Below are positions 18,462-26,625 of a DNA stretch of 64,000 nt, piece after piece. Below the pieces are notes generated by a model. That model saw nothing but the letters and a program-made list of their open reading frames with translations, searched no databases and was not told the origin of the DNA. Numbering within the stretch: position 1 is the stretch's first letter; each line of letters opens with the position of its first letter. Source of the stretch: Geodermatophilaceae bacterium URHA0031 (GTDB taxonomy: Bacteria > Actinomycetota > Actinomycetes > Mycobacteriales > Geodermatophilaceae); assembly GCA_000620205.1 (NCBI GenBank), contig JHVP01000001.1, positions 186,001-250,000 of the forward strand, read 5' to 3'. The translations under genes and the position numbers were made by a program.

Positions 18462-18675
18462 TCTTCCGTGGCCGCCTACCGAGTTAGCTGACGGGTTCGG
18501 GCGGGAAGAAGCCCTACCCGGCCCGGGCAGATGCCCAGGTCAGGATTCACCCCAGTGCTGCGGTGGGTCCCCGGTTCGCTGCGATGAGCGACTCGGCGGC
18601 ATCCGGCTCGGGCTCCCCGGGATGGGGACCTGACGTCCGACCGGACTCATCCACCGTAGAGTCCGTTACCCGGTC
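18462..18675 (-). promoter_or_regulatory. ydaO-type c-di-AMP riboswitch
   Basis: Read on the minus strand, the leader has the conserved blocks of the ydaO/yuaA class in order: GGTAAC near 18665, CCGGGGAGCC at 18611-18620, GGTGAATCC at 18543-18551, then about 18471-18517 GTAGGGCTTCTTCCCGCC, CGAACCCGTCAGCTAAC and GTAGGCGGCCACGGAAGA. It ends some 20 bases before the ATG. This class binds cyclic di-AMP and normally switches expression off. In Actinobacteria it sits before resuscitation-promoting-factor and NlpC/P60 wall hydrolase genes, consistent with the secreted transglycosylase-like protein here. End coordinates are approximate. Confidence 0.9.
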
Positions 18676-18784
18676 GTGACAATCGACGAGGCCGCATTTC
18701 GTCGTGATCTGGCACGCCTTGCCTTTTCTTGCGAGGTGTGGGATGCCTCGTGGGGCTGATGTGACAGGTGGTGCCCCACTCTCG

Positions 18785-19423
18785 TCAGGGCAGCCGCCAC
18801 ACCGTCGTCCGCCGGGCCGGCCCGCCGTCGGCGTCCACGACGTCGTAGACCGCCTGCTCGACCAGGCCCTCGCTCGGCACGTAGGCGCGCCCCGGGTCGC
18901 CGAGGAACACGCTCGCCCCGCCGAGCCAGGCCGCGCCGAGGAACGGCAGCACCCGGGCGGTCATCTCCCGGTCGTAGCAGACGTCGCCGGCCAGCACGAC
19001 CTCGACGTCGGGGGGCTCGTCGTCCAGCACGTCCCCGGCCAGCTCGATCCCCGACACGGCGTTGAGCTGGGCGTTCAGCACGACGGCGGTGTGGGAGTAG
19101 GGGTCCACGTCGCTGGCCAGCACGCCGCGCGCACCGGCGAGCAGCGCCGCGACGGCGACCAGCCCACTGCCCGCCCCGAGGTCCAGCACCCGGTGGCCGG
19201 CGACGGCCTCGGGGTGGTCGAGCACGTAGCGGGCCAGCGCCTGCCCGCCGGGCCAGGCCGCGGCCCAGAAGGGCGGGTCCTGCCCGGCGCCGCCACCCTC
19301 GCTCTCCATCGCCTCCCACAGCCCGACGACGTCGTCGGCGACGTGCAGCTGCACCTCCGGGACGAGGGTCGGCCGGGCGACCCGGGTGTGCGCCTGCACG
19401 AACTCCGGGGTGACAGACCTCAC
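18785..19423 (-). CDS. class I SAM-dependent methyltransferase
   Basis: A 212-residue Rossmann-fold methyltransferase. Motif I is VLDLGAGSGLVAVAALL (about 75), followed by the acidic loop SDVDPYSH and the post-II region EVVLAGDVCYDREMT (about 135). The sequence PPFWAAAWPGGQALARY upstream of motif I is shared with the METTL20/ETF-beta lysine and nicotinamide N-methyltransferase-like group, so a protein lysine or small-molecule target is possible. The start is GTG 19423, only 2 bases after the universal stress protein stop, so the two are one operon. A weak hairpin (18750-18779) lies downstream. Confidence 0.85.
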   Translation of the reverse strand: MRSVTPEFVQAHTRVARPTLVPEVQLHVADDVVGLWEAMESEGGGAGQDPPFWAAAWPGGQALARYVLDHPEAVAGHRVLDLGAGSGLVAVAALLAGARGVLASDVDPYSHTAVVLNAQLNAVSGIELAGDVLDDEPPDVEVVLAGDVCYDREMTARVLPFLGAAWLGGASVFLGDPGRAYVPSEGLVEQAVYDVVDADGGPARRTTVWRLP

Positions 19424-19425
19424 CC

Positions 19426-19965
19426 TCAGTCCCTGCGGTCGCTGCGGACCACGGTGACCGGGCACGGGGCGTGGTGGGTGACCTGGTCGCTGACCGAGCC
19501 GAGCAGCAGACCGGCGAAGCCGCCCCGGCCGCGGGCGCCGACGACCAGCACGTCGGCACCCTCCGCCGCCTCGATCAGCGCGCGCACCGGCTGGGTGTGC
19601 ACCACGTGGCAGGTGGCCCGGGCGGCCCGCTCGACGCCGAGGACCGCAGCGACGTCGGACTCCAGGTCGGCCAGCACGGCCTTCTCGTAGTCGGAGATCG
19701 GCGGCACGTAGCCCGGCTCCCAGGTGGGTGGCTGCGGAGCGGTGGCGATCCGCCACGCCCGCACCACGTGCAGCGGCCAGCGTGCCCGCTCGGCCAGTGC
19801 GGCGGCCCACTCCAGCGCCTCCTGCGCGCAACCGGAACCGTCGTGCCCGACCACCACACCACCCTCGACCACCGCTCGCGTCGAGAGGTCCGCCTCGCCG
19901 GCCGGCTCGACCGCGGCCTCGTCGAGCTCTGCGGCCACCACCGCGTCCCGGGACTGCTCCGTCAT
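19426..19965 (-). CDS. universal stress protein (UspA family)
   Basis: A 179-residue single-domain UspA protein. The core begins at GGVVVGHDGSGCAQEALEWA (about residue 34) and ends with the ATP-binding signature G-2-G-9-GS (VVGARGRGGFAGLLLGSVSD) plus HHAPCPVTVVR. The N-terminal 30 residues are an acidic extension. ATG 19965 follows GGAGGACGGCG; the open frame upstream to 20121 has no coding character. It is predicted to be a cytosolic ATP-binding stress protein. It lies directly upstream of the methyltransferase gene. Confidence 0.92.
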   Translation of the reverse strand: MTEQSRDAVVAAELDEAAVEPAGEADLSTRAVVEGGVVVGHDGSGCAQEALEWAAALAERARWPLHVVRAWRIATAPQPPTWEPGYVPPISDYEKAVLADLESDVAAVLGVERAARATCHVVHTQPVRALIEAAEGADVLVVGARGRGGFAGLLLGSVSDQVTHHAPCPVTVVRSDRRD

Positions 19966-20117
19966 CGCCGTCCTCCTGCGTCCGCCGCGCTCACGCGCGG
20001 CCCGTGTGCCGGCCCGGGGGGACCCGGTCCGGCCACAGCCTCCCCCACCTGCCCGGGGAACGGCCGGGCGCGTCGCCGCGTTCCGCCCGCTCCCGACGGG
20101 GATCCAACCGCCCGGGC

Positions 20118-20531
20118 TCACTCCCGGACGACGTGGACCGCGGCCTCCTCGGCCGAGGCGCCGGCACCGTCGATGCCCTCGTCCTCGGCGTAGAGCTCGT
20201 CGTCGGTGTCGGAGAGCCCGCCGCCCTCGGAGTCCGACAGCCGCCCGGCCCGCTCGTCGCCGACCTCGTCGTCCAGCAGCTCGCCGTCGGTGTCGGAGGC
20301 GTCGCCGAGCCCGTCGCCCTCGGCCGCCGCGCCCTCGGGCAGCTCGCGGGCGAGCCGGCCGTCCAGGCTCTCCCCCGCCTCCTCCTCCCGGTCGGTGGTG
20401 CCCCAGTCGTTCGACACCCAGGGCCGGTCGGCGGGCGAGTACCCGGCCGTGTCGTCGTCCACGTCACCGGTGAGGCTGTCCGACACCGTCTCGAGGGTCT
20501 GCGGGTCGGTGCCGTCGTACTCGCTGCGCAC
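20118..20531 (-). CDS. DUF5709-like acidic protein
   Basis: A 137-residue, strongly acidic, probably disordered cytosolic protein with family-like blocks: TLETVSDSLTGDVDDDTAGYSPADRPW, GESLDGRLARELPEG and the ending EEAAVHVVRE. These suggest the actinobacterial DUF5709 family of unknown function. GTG 20531 with AGAGGAGC ahead is the start. A second, diverged member with GESLSGRLDREVPD lies at 62539-63063. The gene is divergent from the cupin gene. Confidence 0.78.
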   Translation of the reverse strand: MRSEYDGTDPQTLETVSDSLTGDVDDDTAGYSPADRPWVSNDWGTTDREEEAGESLDGRLARELPEGAAAEGDGLGDASDTDGELLDDEVGDERAGRLSDSEGGGLSDTDDELYAEDEGIDGAGASAEEAAVHVVRE

Positions 20532-20687
20532 GGGTGCTCCTCTGTCGTCCTCTGCTCGGCGGCCCAGTCTCCCGCGCCGGCCCCGCCGCCGACCAGGGGT
20601 CTCGGATCGCGGACCGGCCCGGTCTGCTCTTGACTGATCATGAGCCGGCACGCGCCGGCAGCAGAGCGAGCGAGAGGAACGGCTGAC

Positions 20688-21080
20688 ATGGAGCACTTCA
20701 CCATCGCCACCGTCGCCGAGGAGAGCGCCGACTTCCGTCGGGTGCTCTGGACCGGTGAGCACACCCAGCTGGTGATCATGACGATCCCGGCGGGAGGCGA
20801 GATCGGCGAGGAGGTGCACGAGGTCGACCAGATCCTCACCTTCGTCAGCGGCACCGGGAAGGCCAAGGTCGGCGGCCAGGAGAAGAACGTGGCGCAGGGC
20901 GACCTGGTCGTCGTCCCGGCCGGCAAGAAGCACAACTTCCTCAACACCGGGGTCAACCCGCTGGTGCTCTACACCGTCTACGGGCCGCCGGAGCACGCCG
21001 ACAAGGCGGTGCACAAGACCAAGGAGGAGGCGGACGAGCTGGAGGAGGCGGGGAAGGACGAGCCGCCGACCGAGGGCTGA
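20688..21080 (+). CDS. cupin domain protein
   Basis: A 130-residue single-cupin protein. Motif 1 is GGEIGEEVHEVDQILTFVSG (about 45) and motif 2 is GDLVVVPAGKKHNFLNTG (about 80), providing Glu/His metal ligands. The last 25 residues are a Lys/Glu-rich helix. Family members include small metal-dependent isomerases and oxygenases, and the substrate cannot be assigned. The frame is open from 20640, but ATG 20688 with GAGAGGAAC ahead is the start. The DyP peroxidase follows 25 bases later. Confidence 0.9.
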   Translation: MEHFTIATVAEESADFRRVLWTGEHTQLVIMTIPAGGEIGEEVHEVDQILTFVSGTGKAKVGGQEKNVAQGDLVVVPAGKKHNFLNTGVNPLVLYTVYGPPEHADKAVHKTKEEADELEEAGKDEPPTEG

Positions 21081-21105
21081 CCCGACTCGGGCAGGGTGTC
21101 CTCCC

Positions 21106-22017
21106 GTGACGACGCAACCGGGCATCTTCGCCCTCGGGACGCCCGAGCACTGCTACCTGGAGCTCGACCTGGAGCCCGGCCGCTCCGCGGAGGACCTGGT
21201 CCGCGGGGTCGCCGGGCTCACCGGTCCGCTGTCCTCCACCGGCGGGGTCAACCTGGTGGTCGGCTTCCGGCCCGAGCTGTGGGCGTCCCTGGCACCCGAG
21301 GACTCCCCCGCCGACGCGGCCGGCTTCGACGAGGACATCGTCGGCGCCGGGCGCTACCGGATGCCGGCCACCCAGCACGACGCCTGGGTGTGGGTGGCCG
21401 GAGGCGACCGGACGGCGGTGTTCGACAACGCGCGCTCGGTGCTCGCGGCGCTGAAGGACGTCGCGACGGTGGCCGGCGAGGTGACCGGCTGGCTCTACAT
21501 GCACGACCGGGACCTCACCGGGTTCATCGACGGCACCGAGAACCCCTCGCTGCTCACCGCGGCCCAGGTGGCGTCGGTCCCCGCCGGGCAACCCGGCGCC
21601 GGGGCGAGCATCGTGCTGTACCAGCAGTGGCGGCACGACAGCGCCGCCTGGGAGTCGCTGGGCATGGTCGGCCAGGAGATGTCGATGGGGCGCACCAAGC
21701 CCGACAGCGTCGAGCTGGCCGAGGACGTGATGCTGCCCAGCGCGCACGTCGCCCGCACCACCGTCGAGGTCGACGGCGAGGAGAAGCAGGTCTTCCGGCG
21801 CAACGTCGCCTACGGCGGGGTCACCGACCACGGGACGGCGTTCGTCGGCTTCGCCCAGGACCGCTGGCGGCTGCACGAGATGCTGCGCCGGATGGCCGGG
21901 GCCACCGACGGCATCCGGGACGGGCTGACCGGGTACCTCACCCCGCTGACCGGCGCCTACTACACCTGCCCCGCGGTGGAGGCGCTGGCCCGCTACGCGC
22001 CGCCCGACGAGGACTGA
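21106..22017 (+). CDS. DyP-type heme peroxidase, YfeX-like
   Basis: A 303-residue dye-decolourising peroxidase. The distal motif GFIDGTENP gives Asp142, the proximal heme ligand is His214 in PSAHVART, and the distal Arg is at 231-232 in QVFRRNVAYGG. These positions nearly equal those of E. coli YfeX (Asp143, His215, Arg232). There is no Tat signal, so it is cytosolic. The C-terminus (ARYAPPDED) lacks an encapsulin-docking extension and no encapsulin gene is nearby. It should reduce peroxides at the expense of phenolic or porphyrin-like donors. Confidence 0.93.
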   Translation: MTTQPGIFALGTPEHCYLELDLEPGRSAEDLVRGVAGLTGPLSSTGGVNLVVGFRPELWASLAPEDSPADAAGFDEDIVGAGRYRMPATQHDAWVWVAGGDRTAVFDNARSVLAALKDVATVAGEVTGWLYMHDRDLTGFIDGTENPSLLTAAQVASVPAGQPGAGASIVLYQQWRHDSAAWESLGMVGQEMSMGRTKPDSVELAEDVMLPSAHVARTTVEVDGEEKQVFRRNVAYGGVTDHGTAFVGFAQDRWRLHEMLRRMAGATDGIRDGLTGYLTPLTGAYYTCPAVEALARYAPPDED

Positions 22018-22019
22018 CC

Positions 22020-22169
22020 GTGACCGCCCCCGAGGACCCGCGACCTCTGCCTGAGCCCGAGGGTGGGGACCCGGCGTGCTGGGTGGACCGGGTGTGTCCG
22101 TCCTGCGGGCGGCTCAGCGAGCGGCTCCCCTCGGGCCGGTGCGCTGCCTGCGGCGAGCCCTGGGACTGA
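22020..22169 (+). CDS. small zinc-ribbon protein
   Basis: A 49-residue protein starting at GTG immediately after the DyP stop (2 bases between). Two C-x2-C knuckles, CPSCG and CAACG, spaced 14 residues apart form a zinc ribbon; before them is an acidic proline-rich stretch. Tight spacing suggests translation coupled to the peroxidase. It may be a metal or redox accessory protein (inference). It is too short for most automated callers. Confidence 0.6.
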   Translation: MTAPEDPRPLPEPEGGDPACWVDRVCPSCGRLSERLPSGRCAACGEPWD

Positions 22170-22198
22170 ACGCCGACCTCCCTGGGCAGGACCTCTCC

Positions 22199-23935
22199 AT
22201 GGCCAACCCCACCGTCGCGGCCCAGCTCGTCCAGATGCTCCGGGATGCCGGTGTCCAGCGGATCTACGGCGTGGTCGGTGACAGCCTCAACCCCGTCGTG
22301 GACGCCGTCCGGCACACCGACGGCATCGAGTGGGTGCACGTCAGCAACGAGGAGGGCGGCGCCTTCGCCGCGGCGGCCGAGGCGCAGGTGACCGGTCGCC
22401 TGGCGGTCTGCGCCGGCTCGTGCGGACCGGGCAACACCCACCTGCTGCAGGGGCTGTACGACGCGCACCGCAGCGGCGCGCCGGTGCTGGCGATCGCCTC
22501 GCACATCCAGTCCCAGGAGATCGGGATGGCCTTCTTCCAGGAGACCCACCCCGAGCGCACCTTCCAGGACTGCTCCTACTGGTGCGAGGTGGTGACGCCC
22601 AAGCAGATGCCGCACAACGTGCGGGTCGCCATCCAGACGGCGGTCGGCAAGCGGGGCGTCTCGGTGGTCGTGCTGCCCGGCGACCTGGCCGCGGAGGAGT
22701 CCGGCGGGCCGACCGTGCCCACCGCGATGGTCTCCGCACCGTCGCCGGTGCGGCCCGCACCGGACCAGGTGCGGGCCCTCGCCGACGCGGTGAACGCCGC
22801 GCGCACCGTGACGCTGTTCTGCGGCGCGGGCTGCGCCGGCGCGCACGACGAGGTGATGGAGCTGGCCGGGACGGTGCTGTCCCCGGTCGGGCACGCCCTC
22901 GGCGGCAAGGAGGTCATCCAGTACGACAACCCCTACGACGTCGGGATGAACGGCCTGCTCGGGTACGGCGCGGCGCATAAGGCGACGCACGAGGCGGACC
23001 TGCTGCTGCTGCTGGGCACCGACTTCCCGTACACGAACTTCCTGCCGCAGCAGCGGACCGCGCAGGTGGACGCGGACGCCTCGCACCTCGGGCGCCGCAC
23101 CCCGCTCGAGGTGGCCGTGCACGGCGACGTCGGCGAGACGATCCGGGCGCTGCTGCCACTGCTGGAGCGCAAGACCGACCGCACCTTCCTGGACGCGATG
23201 CTGCGGGACCACGCGCACGCGCTGGAGAAGGTCGTCGACGCCTACACCCGGCGGGTGGAGAGGATGCGGCCGATCCACCCCGAGTACGTCGCCGCGCAGC
23301 TGGACGAGCTCGCCGCCGACGACGCCGTGTTCACCGTGGACACCGGGATGTGCAACGTCTGGGCGGCGCGCTACCTGAGCCCCAACGGCCGCCGGCGGGT
23401 GATCGGCTCCTTCCGGCACGGCTCGATGGCCAACGCGCTGCCGCACGCGGTCGGCGCGCAGTTCGCCGACCGGGCCCGCCAGGTCGTCTCGATGAGCGGT
23501 GACGGCGGGCTGGCGATGCTGCTGGGTGAGCTGATCACGGTCCGGCTGCACCGGCTGCCGGTCAAGATCGTGCTGTTCAACAACGCGTCGCTGGGGATGG
23601 TGAAGCTGGAGATGATGGTCGACGGCATCCCCGACTTCGAGACCGACCACGAGCCCACGGACTTCGCGGCCATCGCCGCCGGCGTCGGGATCCCGTCGAT
23701 GCGGGTCGAGGACCCCGCCGACGTCCGGTCGACGCTGCAGGAGGGGCTGGCCCGGCCGGGCCCGGTGCTGATGGAGTTCGTGACCGACGCCAACGCGCTG
23801 TCCATCCCGCCGGCGATCACCGGGGAGCAGATCCGCGGGTTCGCGACCACGGCGACGAAGATGGTGCTCGGCGGCGGGGTCGGGAAGATGATCGACCTGG
23901 CCCGCGCCAACCTGCGGAACGTGCCCCGGCCCTGA
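22199..23935 (+). CDS. poxB: pyruvate dehydrogenase (quinone) / thiamine-diphosphate enzyme
   Basis: A 578-residue enzyme with three thiamine-diphosphate family domains. The N-terminal pyrimidine-binding domain (GVQRIYGVVGDSLNPVVDAV, catalytic-type Glu in SNEEGGAFAA, GSCGPGNTHLLQG) is followed by a central FAD/Rossmann-type domain (FCGAGCAGAHDEV) and the pyrophosphate domain (SGDGGLAMLLGELITV to NNASLGMVKLEM). The C-terminal KMVLGGGVGKMIDLARANLR fits the membrane-binding end of PoxB. It decarboxylates pyruvate to acetate and CO2, passing electrons to quinone. The start at ATG 22199 has only a weak GGCAGGA ahead. Confidence 0.9.
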   Translation: MANPTVAAQLVQMLRDAGVQRIYGVVGDSLNPVVDAVRHTDGIEWVHVSNEEGGAFAAAAEAQVTGRLAVCAGSCGPGNTHLLQGLYDAHRSGAPVLAIASHIQSQEIGMAFFQETHPERTFQDCSYWCEVVTPKQMPHNVRVAIQTAVGKRGVSVVVLPGDLAAEESGGPTVPTAMVSAPSPVRPAPDQVRALADAVNAARTVTLFCGAGCAGAHDEVMELAGTVLSPVGHALGGKEVIQYDNPYDVGMNGLLGYGAAHKATHEADLLLLLGTDFPYTNFLPQQRTAQVDADASHLGRRTPLEVAVHGDVGETIRALLPLLERKTDRTFLDAMLRDHAHALEKVVDAYTRRVERMRPIHPEYVAAQLDELAADDAVFTVDTGMCNVWAARYLSPNGRRRVIGSFRHGSMANALPHAVGAQFADRARQVVSMSGDGGLAMLLGELITVRLHRLPVKIVLFNNASLGMVKLEMMVDGIPDFETDHEPTDFAAIAAGVGIPSMRVEDPADVRSTLQEGLARPGPVLMEFVTDANALSIPPAITGEQIRGFATTATKMVLGGGVGKMIDLARANLRNVPRP

Positions 23936-23938
23936 CAG

Positions 23939-23962
23939 CGCGCCGCCGCCAGGGGCGGCGCG
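23939..23962. terminator. bidirectional hairpin between converging genes
   Basis: Nine-base arms CGCGCCGCC and GGCGGCGCG lie 4 bases after the poxB stop and just before the stop of the converging gene at 23968. Confidence 0.6.
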
Positions 23963-23967
23963 TGCGC

Positions 23968-24261
23968 TCAGGCCGCGGCGCTCCGGCGCCACTCACGGCC
24001 GTACCAGCCGGTCAGCAGGTCGCTGCGGACGTGCGCCGGGAGCGCGCCCCAGCGCAGCAACGCGGCTCGGGCCGGCATCGCGCTGGCCGCGGCCAGCTGA
24101 CCGAGCTCGCGCACCCGCTCGGGCCGGGGACCCGGGTGGCTGCGGTCGTGCAGCCCGGCGGCCAGGTGGGTGTCGTAGGCGGCGAGGATGTCGGCCTGAT
24201 GGGCCGCGTCGAACCACTGGGGACTCCGCGGTGAGCTCGCACCGAGGTGATGACGGATCAC
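23968..24261 (-). CDS. small hypothetical protein
   Basis: A 97-residue basic, helical protein containing SPQWFDAAHQADILAAYDTH and an Arg/Ala-rich C-terminus (LLTGWYGREWRRS). There is no signal or membrane segment and no recognised family. The GTG start has only a weak upstream GAGCGG. It is read away from the SDR gene's 3' end on the same strand. The assignment is mainly by open frame and lack of an alternative. Confidence 0.5.
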   Translation of the reverse strand: MIRHHLGASSPRSPQWFDAAHQADILAAYDTHLAAGLHDRSHPGPRPERVRELGQLAAASAMPARAALLRWGALPAHVRSDLLTGWYGREWRRSAAA

Positions 24262-24327
24262 GACCCGCTCATCGGCAGGTCCCCGCCCCGGCGTGACCCT
24301 CAGCCCCGGCGTGACCCCCGGCCGTCG

Positions 24328-25071
24328 TCAGAGGCCCCCGGCCACCCGCAGCACCGCGCCGGTGCAGTACGCGGCCTCCGGGCCGAGCAGCCAGGCGATC
24401 GCCGGCGCGATCTCCTCCGGCTCCCCGGCCCGGGCCATCGGCACCCGGCCGGTGACCCGCTCCAGCCGCCCGGCGTCGCCGGCGCCGGCGTGGATGCCGG
24501 TGCGCACCAGACCGGGCGCGACGGCGTTGACCCGGACCCCGTCGTCGGCCAGCTCCTTGGCCAGCCCGACGACGAGCGCGTCGACCCCCGCCTTGGCCGC
24601 CGCGTAGTGCACGTACTCGTGCGCGGCACCGAGGGTCGCCGCGCTGGAGGACACCGCGACGATCGACCCGCCCGCGCCACCGCGCCGGCGGGACATCAGC
24701 TGCGCCGCACGCCGGGCGCACAGCACCACGCCGAGCAGGTTGACCTCCAGCACCTGGCGGACGACGTCCACCGGGGTGTCGGCCAGGTCGCCCAGGTGCG
24801 CCGTCACCCCGGCGTTCGCCACCAGGCCGGTCACCGGCCCCAGCTCCCCGGCCGCGGCGAACAGGGCGTCGACGTCGTCGGGGTCGGTGACGTCGGCGCG
24901 GACGGCGACCGCCCGCACGCCGCGGGCCACCGCGTCGGCGACCACGGCCGCGGCCTCGGCGGCGCCGGTGCGGTGGCCGACGACCACGTCGTGGCCCCGA
25001 TCGGCGAGGGCGCGGACGGTCGCGGCACCGATCCCCCGGCTGCCGCCGGTGACCAGGGTGAGAGGGGGCAC
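24328..25071 (-). CDS. SDR-family oxidoreductase, FabG-like
   Basis: A 247-residue classical short-chain dehydrogenase/reductase. The cofactor loop is TLVTGGSRGIGAATV, the structural NAG appears in LVANAGVTAHL, and the catalytic Ser and YxxxK are in AVSSSAATLG and YAAAKAGVDAL. The C-terminal substrate loop has NAVAPGLVRTGIH and GAVLRVAGGL. The Arg/His after beta2 (VVVGHRT) suggests NADP(H). It is similar to 3-oxoacyl-ACP reductases, but there is no fatty-acid cluster nearby, so the substrate is open. GTG 25071 is chosen because upstream sequence is non-coding and shared with the divergent gene. Confidence 0.9.
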   Translation of the reverse strand: MPPLTLVTGGSRGIGAATVRALADRGHDVVVGHRTGAAEAAAVVADAVARGVRAVAVRADVTDPDDVDALFAAAGELGPVTGLVANAGVTAHLGDLADTPVDVVRQVLEVNLLGVVLCARRAAQLMSRRRGGAGGSIVAVSSSAATLGAAHEYVHYAAAKAGVDALVVGLAKELADDGVRVNAVAPGLVRTGIHAGAGDAGRLERVTGRVPMARAGEPEEIAPAIAWLLGPEAAYCTGAVLRVAGGL

Positions 25072-25129
25072 GGGCTGATCCTGGGCCGGGTCCCGCGGAC
25101 TGTCACACCCGCCCGGCACACTGTCCGGC

Positions 25130-25729
25130 GTGGCCCACCCCTCCGAAGCCGTCGTGCGGCGGCTGCACCCGCTGCTCGTCGAGGTGCGGGACGCACTGCT
25201 CCGCGGCCTGGCCGTCAGCCGGGCGATCCACGCCACCCACGACTGGCAGCCCACCGCCGACCGCCACCTGGACCACCAGCTGGTCCGCCGCGAGGCGATG
25301 GAGCGGCTGCGGCCCTACGCCGAGCACGTCGACCACCCGTTCGGCACCCAGCTCGAGCTGCTCGAGCCCGGCAACGACAACCTCGGCCTGCCGATGAGCG
25401 GCCTCATCCTGCGCACGCCCACCGAAGTGCTGCGGGTGTGGCACTCCGAGGACGGTGAGCTCCCGGCCGCCGACACCCACGGGCTGCGGGACTTCTACGC
25501 CCAGGCCCCGACCGCCCAGCTGCGGCTGCAGCTGGCCTTCGACGCCGTCCCGGGCGACCCGGCCCGCCGCGAGCACCTCGCCCTGCTCTGGGCCGACGCG
25601 CGCGCTCCCGGCCGCGACCCGGAGCTGGTCCGCTTCGACCTGGTCCGGCCGCGCGGCTCCAGCGGGCGGCGGGTCGACGTCGACTGGCACGTGGGCCTGC
25701 TCGACCGGCTGCGCAGCAACGCCGCCTGA
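25130..25729 (+). CDS. hypothetical protein, about 199 residues
   Basis: A soluble protein with an N-terminal helical part (AVVRRLHPLLVEVRDALLRG) and a mixed alpha/beta remainder ending DVDWHVGLLDRLRSN. The central SGLILRTPTEVLRVWHSEDGELP looks like a small folded domain. I do not recognise a family. It starts at GTG 58 bases from the divergent SDR gene, so the two may share a control region. Confidence 0.6.
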   Translation: MAHPSEAVVRRLHPLLVEVRDALLRGLAVSRAIHATHDWQPTADRHLDHQLVRREAMERLRPYAEHVDHPFGTQLELLEPGNDNLGLPMSGLILRTPTEVLRVWHSEDGELPAADTHGLRDFYAQAPTAQLRLQLAFDAVPGDPARREHLALLWADARAPGRDPELVRFDLVRPRGSSGRRVDVDWHVGLLDRLRSNAA

Positions 25730-25785
25730 CCGCTCCCCGCCACCCCGGGCGCCGTCCGCGGGACCCCGGTCAGCAGAATGGCCGC

Positions 25786-26625
25786 GTGGTGCACAGAGGC
25801 AGGCAAGTAGACCCAGGGATCGCCCGTTCGTGGCTGCTGGTCAACGGCGCGCGCACGGAGCTCTTCGACGGCGCGCACGAGTCGCGGGCCGACCAGGTCG
25901 TGCTCGACATCGAGGACGCGGTGGACCCGGCGCGCAAGCCGGCCGCCCGCGCCGACGTGGTCGAGTACCTGACCGGCGGCGCGAAGCGCGCCTGGGTGCG
26001 GATCAACGACCGGTCGACCGAGTTCTGGTCCGACGACGTCGACGCCCTCAAGGGGCTGCCCGGGCTGGCCGGGGTGATGCTCGCCAAGACCGAGGCCGCC
26101 GAGCACGTCACCGAGACCGCCGACCGGCTCGGCGGTGCCACCCCGGTGCTCGCCCTGGTCGAGTCGGCGCTGGGCATCGAGGAGGCCGTGCGGATCGCCT
26201 CCGCGCGCGGTGCCTTCCGGCTGGCCTTCGGCAGCGGTGACTACCGCCGGGACACCGGCACCAGCGCCGACGACCTGGCGATGGCCTACCCCCGCTCGCG
26301 GCTGGTCATCGCCAGCCGGGTCGGCGGGCTCCCCGGCCCGATCGACGGCCCGACGGTGAGCACCAGCCACCCCGTGCTGCGCGAGCAGTCCGCCCTCACG
26401 GTCTCCCTCGGGCTGACCGGGAAGCTCTGCCTGGACATGGACCAGCTGCCGGTGATCAACGAGGTCATCAGCCCCGCACCGTCGGACGTCGCGTGGGCGC
26501 GGGACTTCCTCGCCGACTTCGACGCCCGGGGCCAGGTCATCCGGGACGGCAGCGACCTGCCGCGCCTGGGCCGGGCCCGCAAGATCGAGAAGCTGGCCAC
26601 CGCCTTCGGCGTCGAGCCGAGCTAG
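25786..26625 (+). CDS. HpcH/HpaI aldolase/citrate-lyase family (CitE-like) CoA-ester lyase
   Basis: A 279-residue TIM-barrel enzyme. CitE-like signatures are DQVVLDIEDAVDPARK (about 35, acidic metal ligand), WVRINDRSTEFW (about 65), LALVESALGIEEAVRIA (about 123, Glu ligand) and RLAFGSGDYRRDTG (about 143). These enzymes cleave or form C-C bonds in malyl-, citramalyl- or hydroxymethylglutaryl-CoA-like substrates with Mg2+. No citrate-lyase alpha, gamma or acyl-carrier subunits are near, so it is a stand-alone CoA-ester lyase. Its TAG stop overlaps the stop of the converging methyltransferase within CTAG. Confidence 0.88.
   Translation: MVHRGRQVDPGIARSWLLVNGARTELFDGAHESRADQVVLDIEDAVDPARKPAARADVVEYLTGGAKRAWVRINDRSTEFWSDDVDALKGLPGLAGVMLAKTEAAEHVTETADRLGGATPVLALVESALGIEEAVRIASARGAFRLAFGSGDYRRDTGTSADDLAMAYPRSRLVIASRVGGLPGPIDGPTVSTSHPVLREQSALTVSLGLTGKLCLDMDQLPVINEVISPAPSDVAWARDFLADFDARGQVIRDGSDLPRLGRARKIEKLATAFGVEPS

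Noticed and set aside
21106-22017. DyP peroxidase as encapsulin cargo
   Set aside because: The C-terminus lacks the docking peptide and no encapsulin gene lies in the window.
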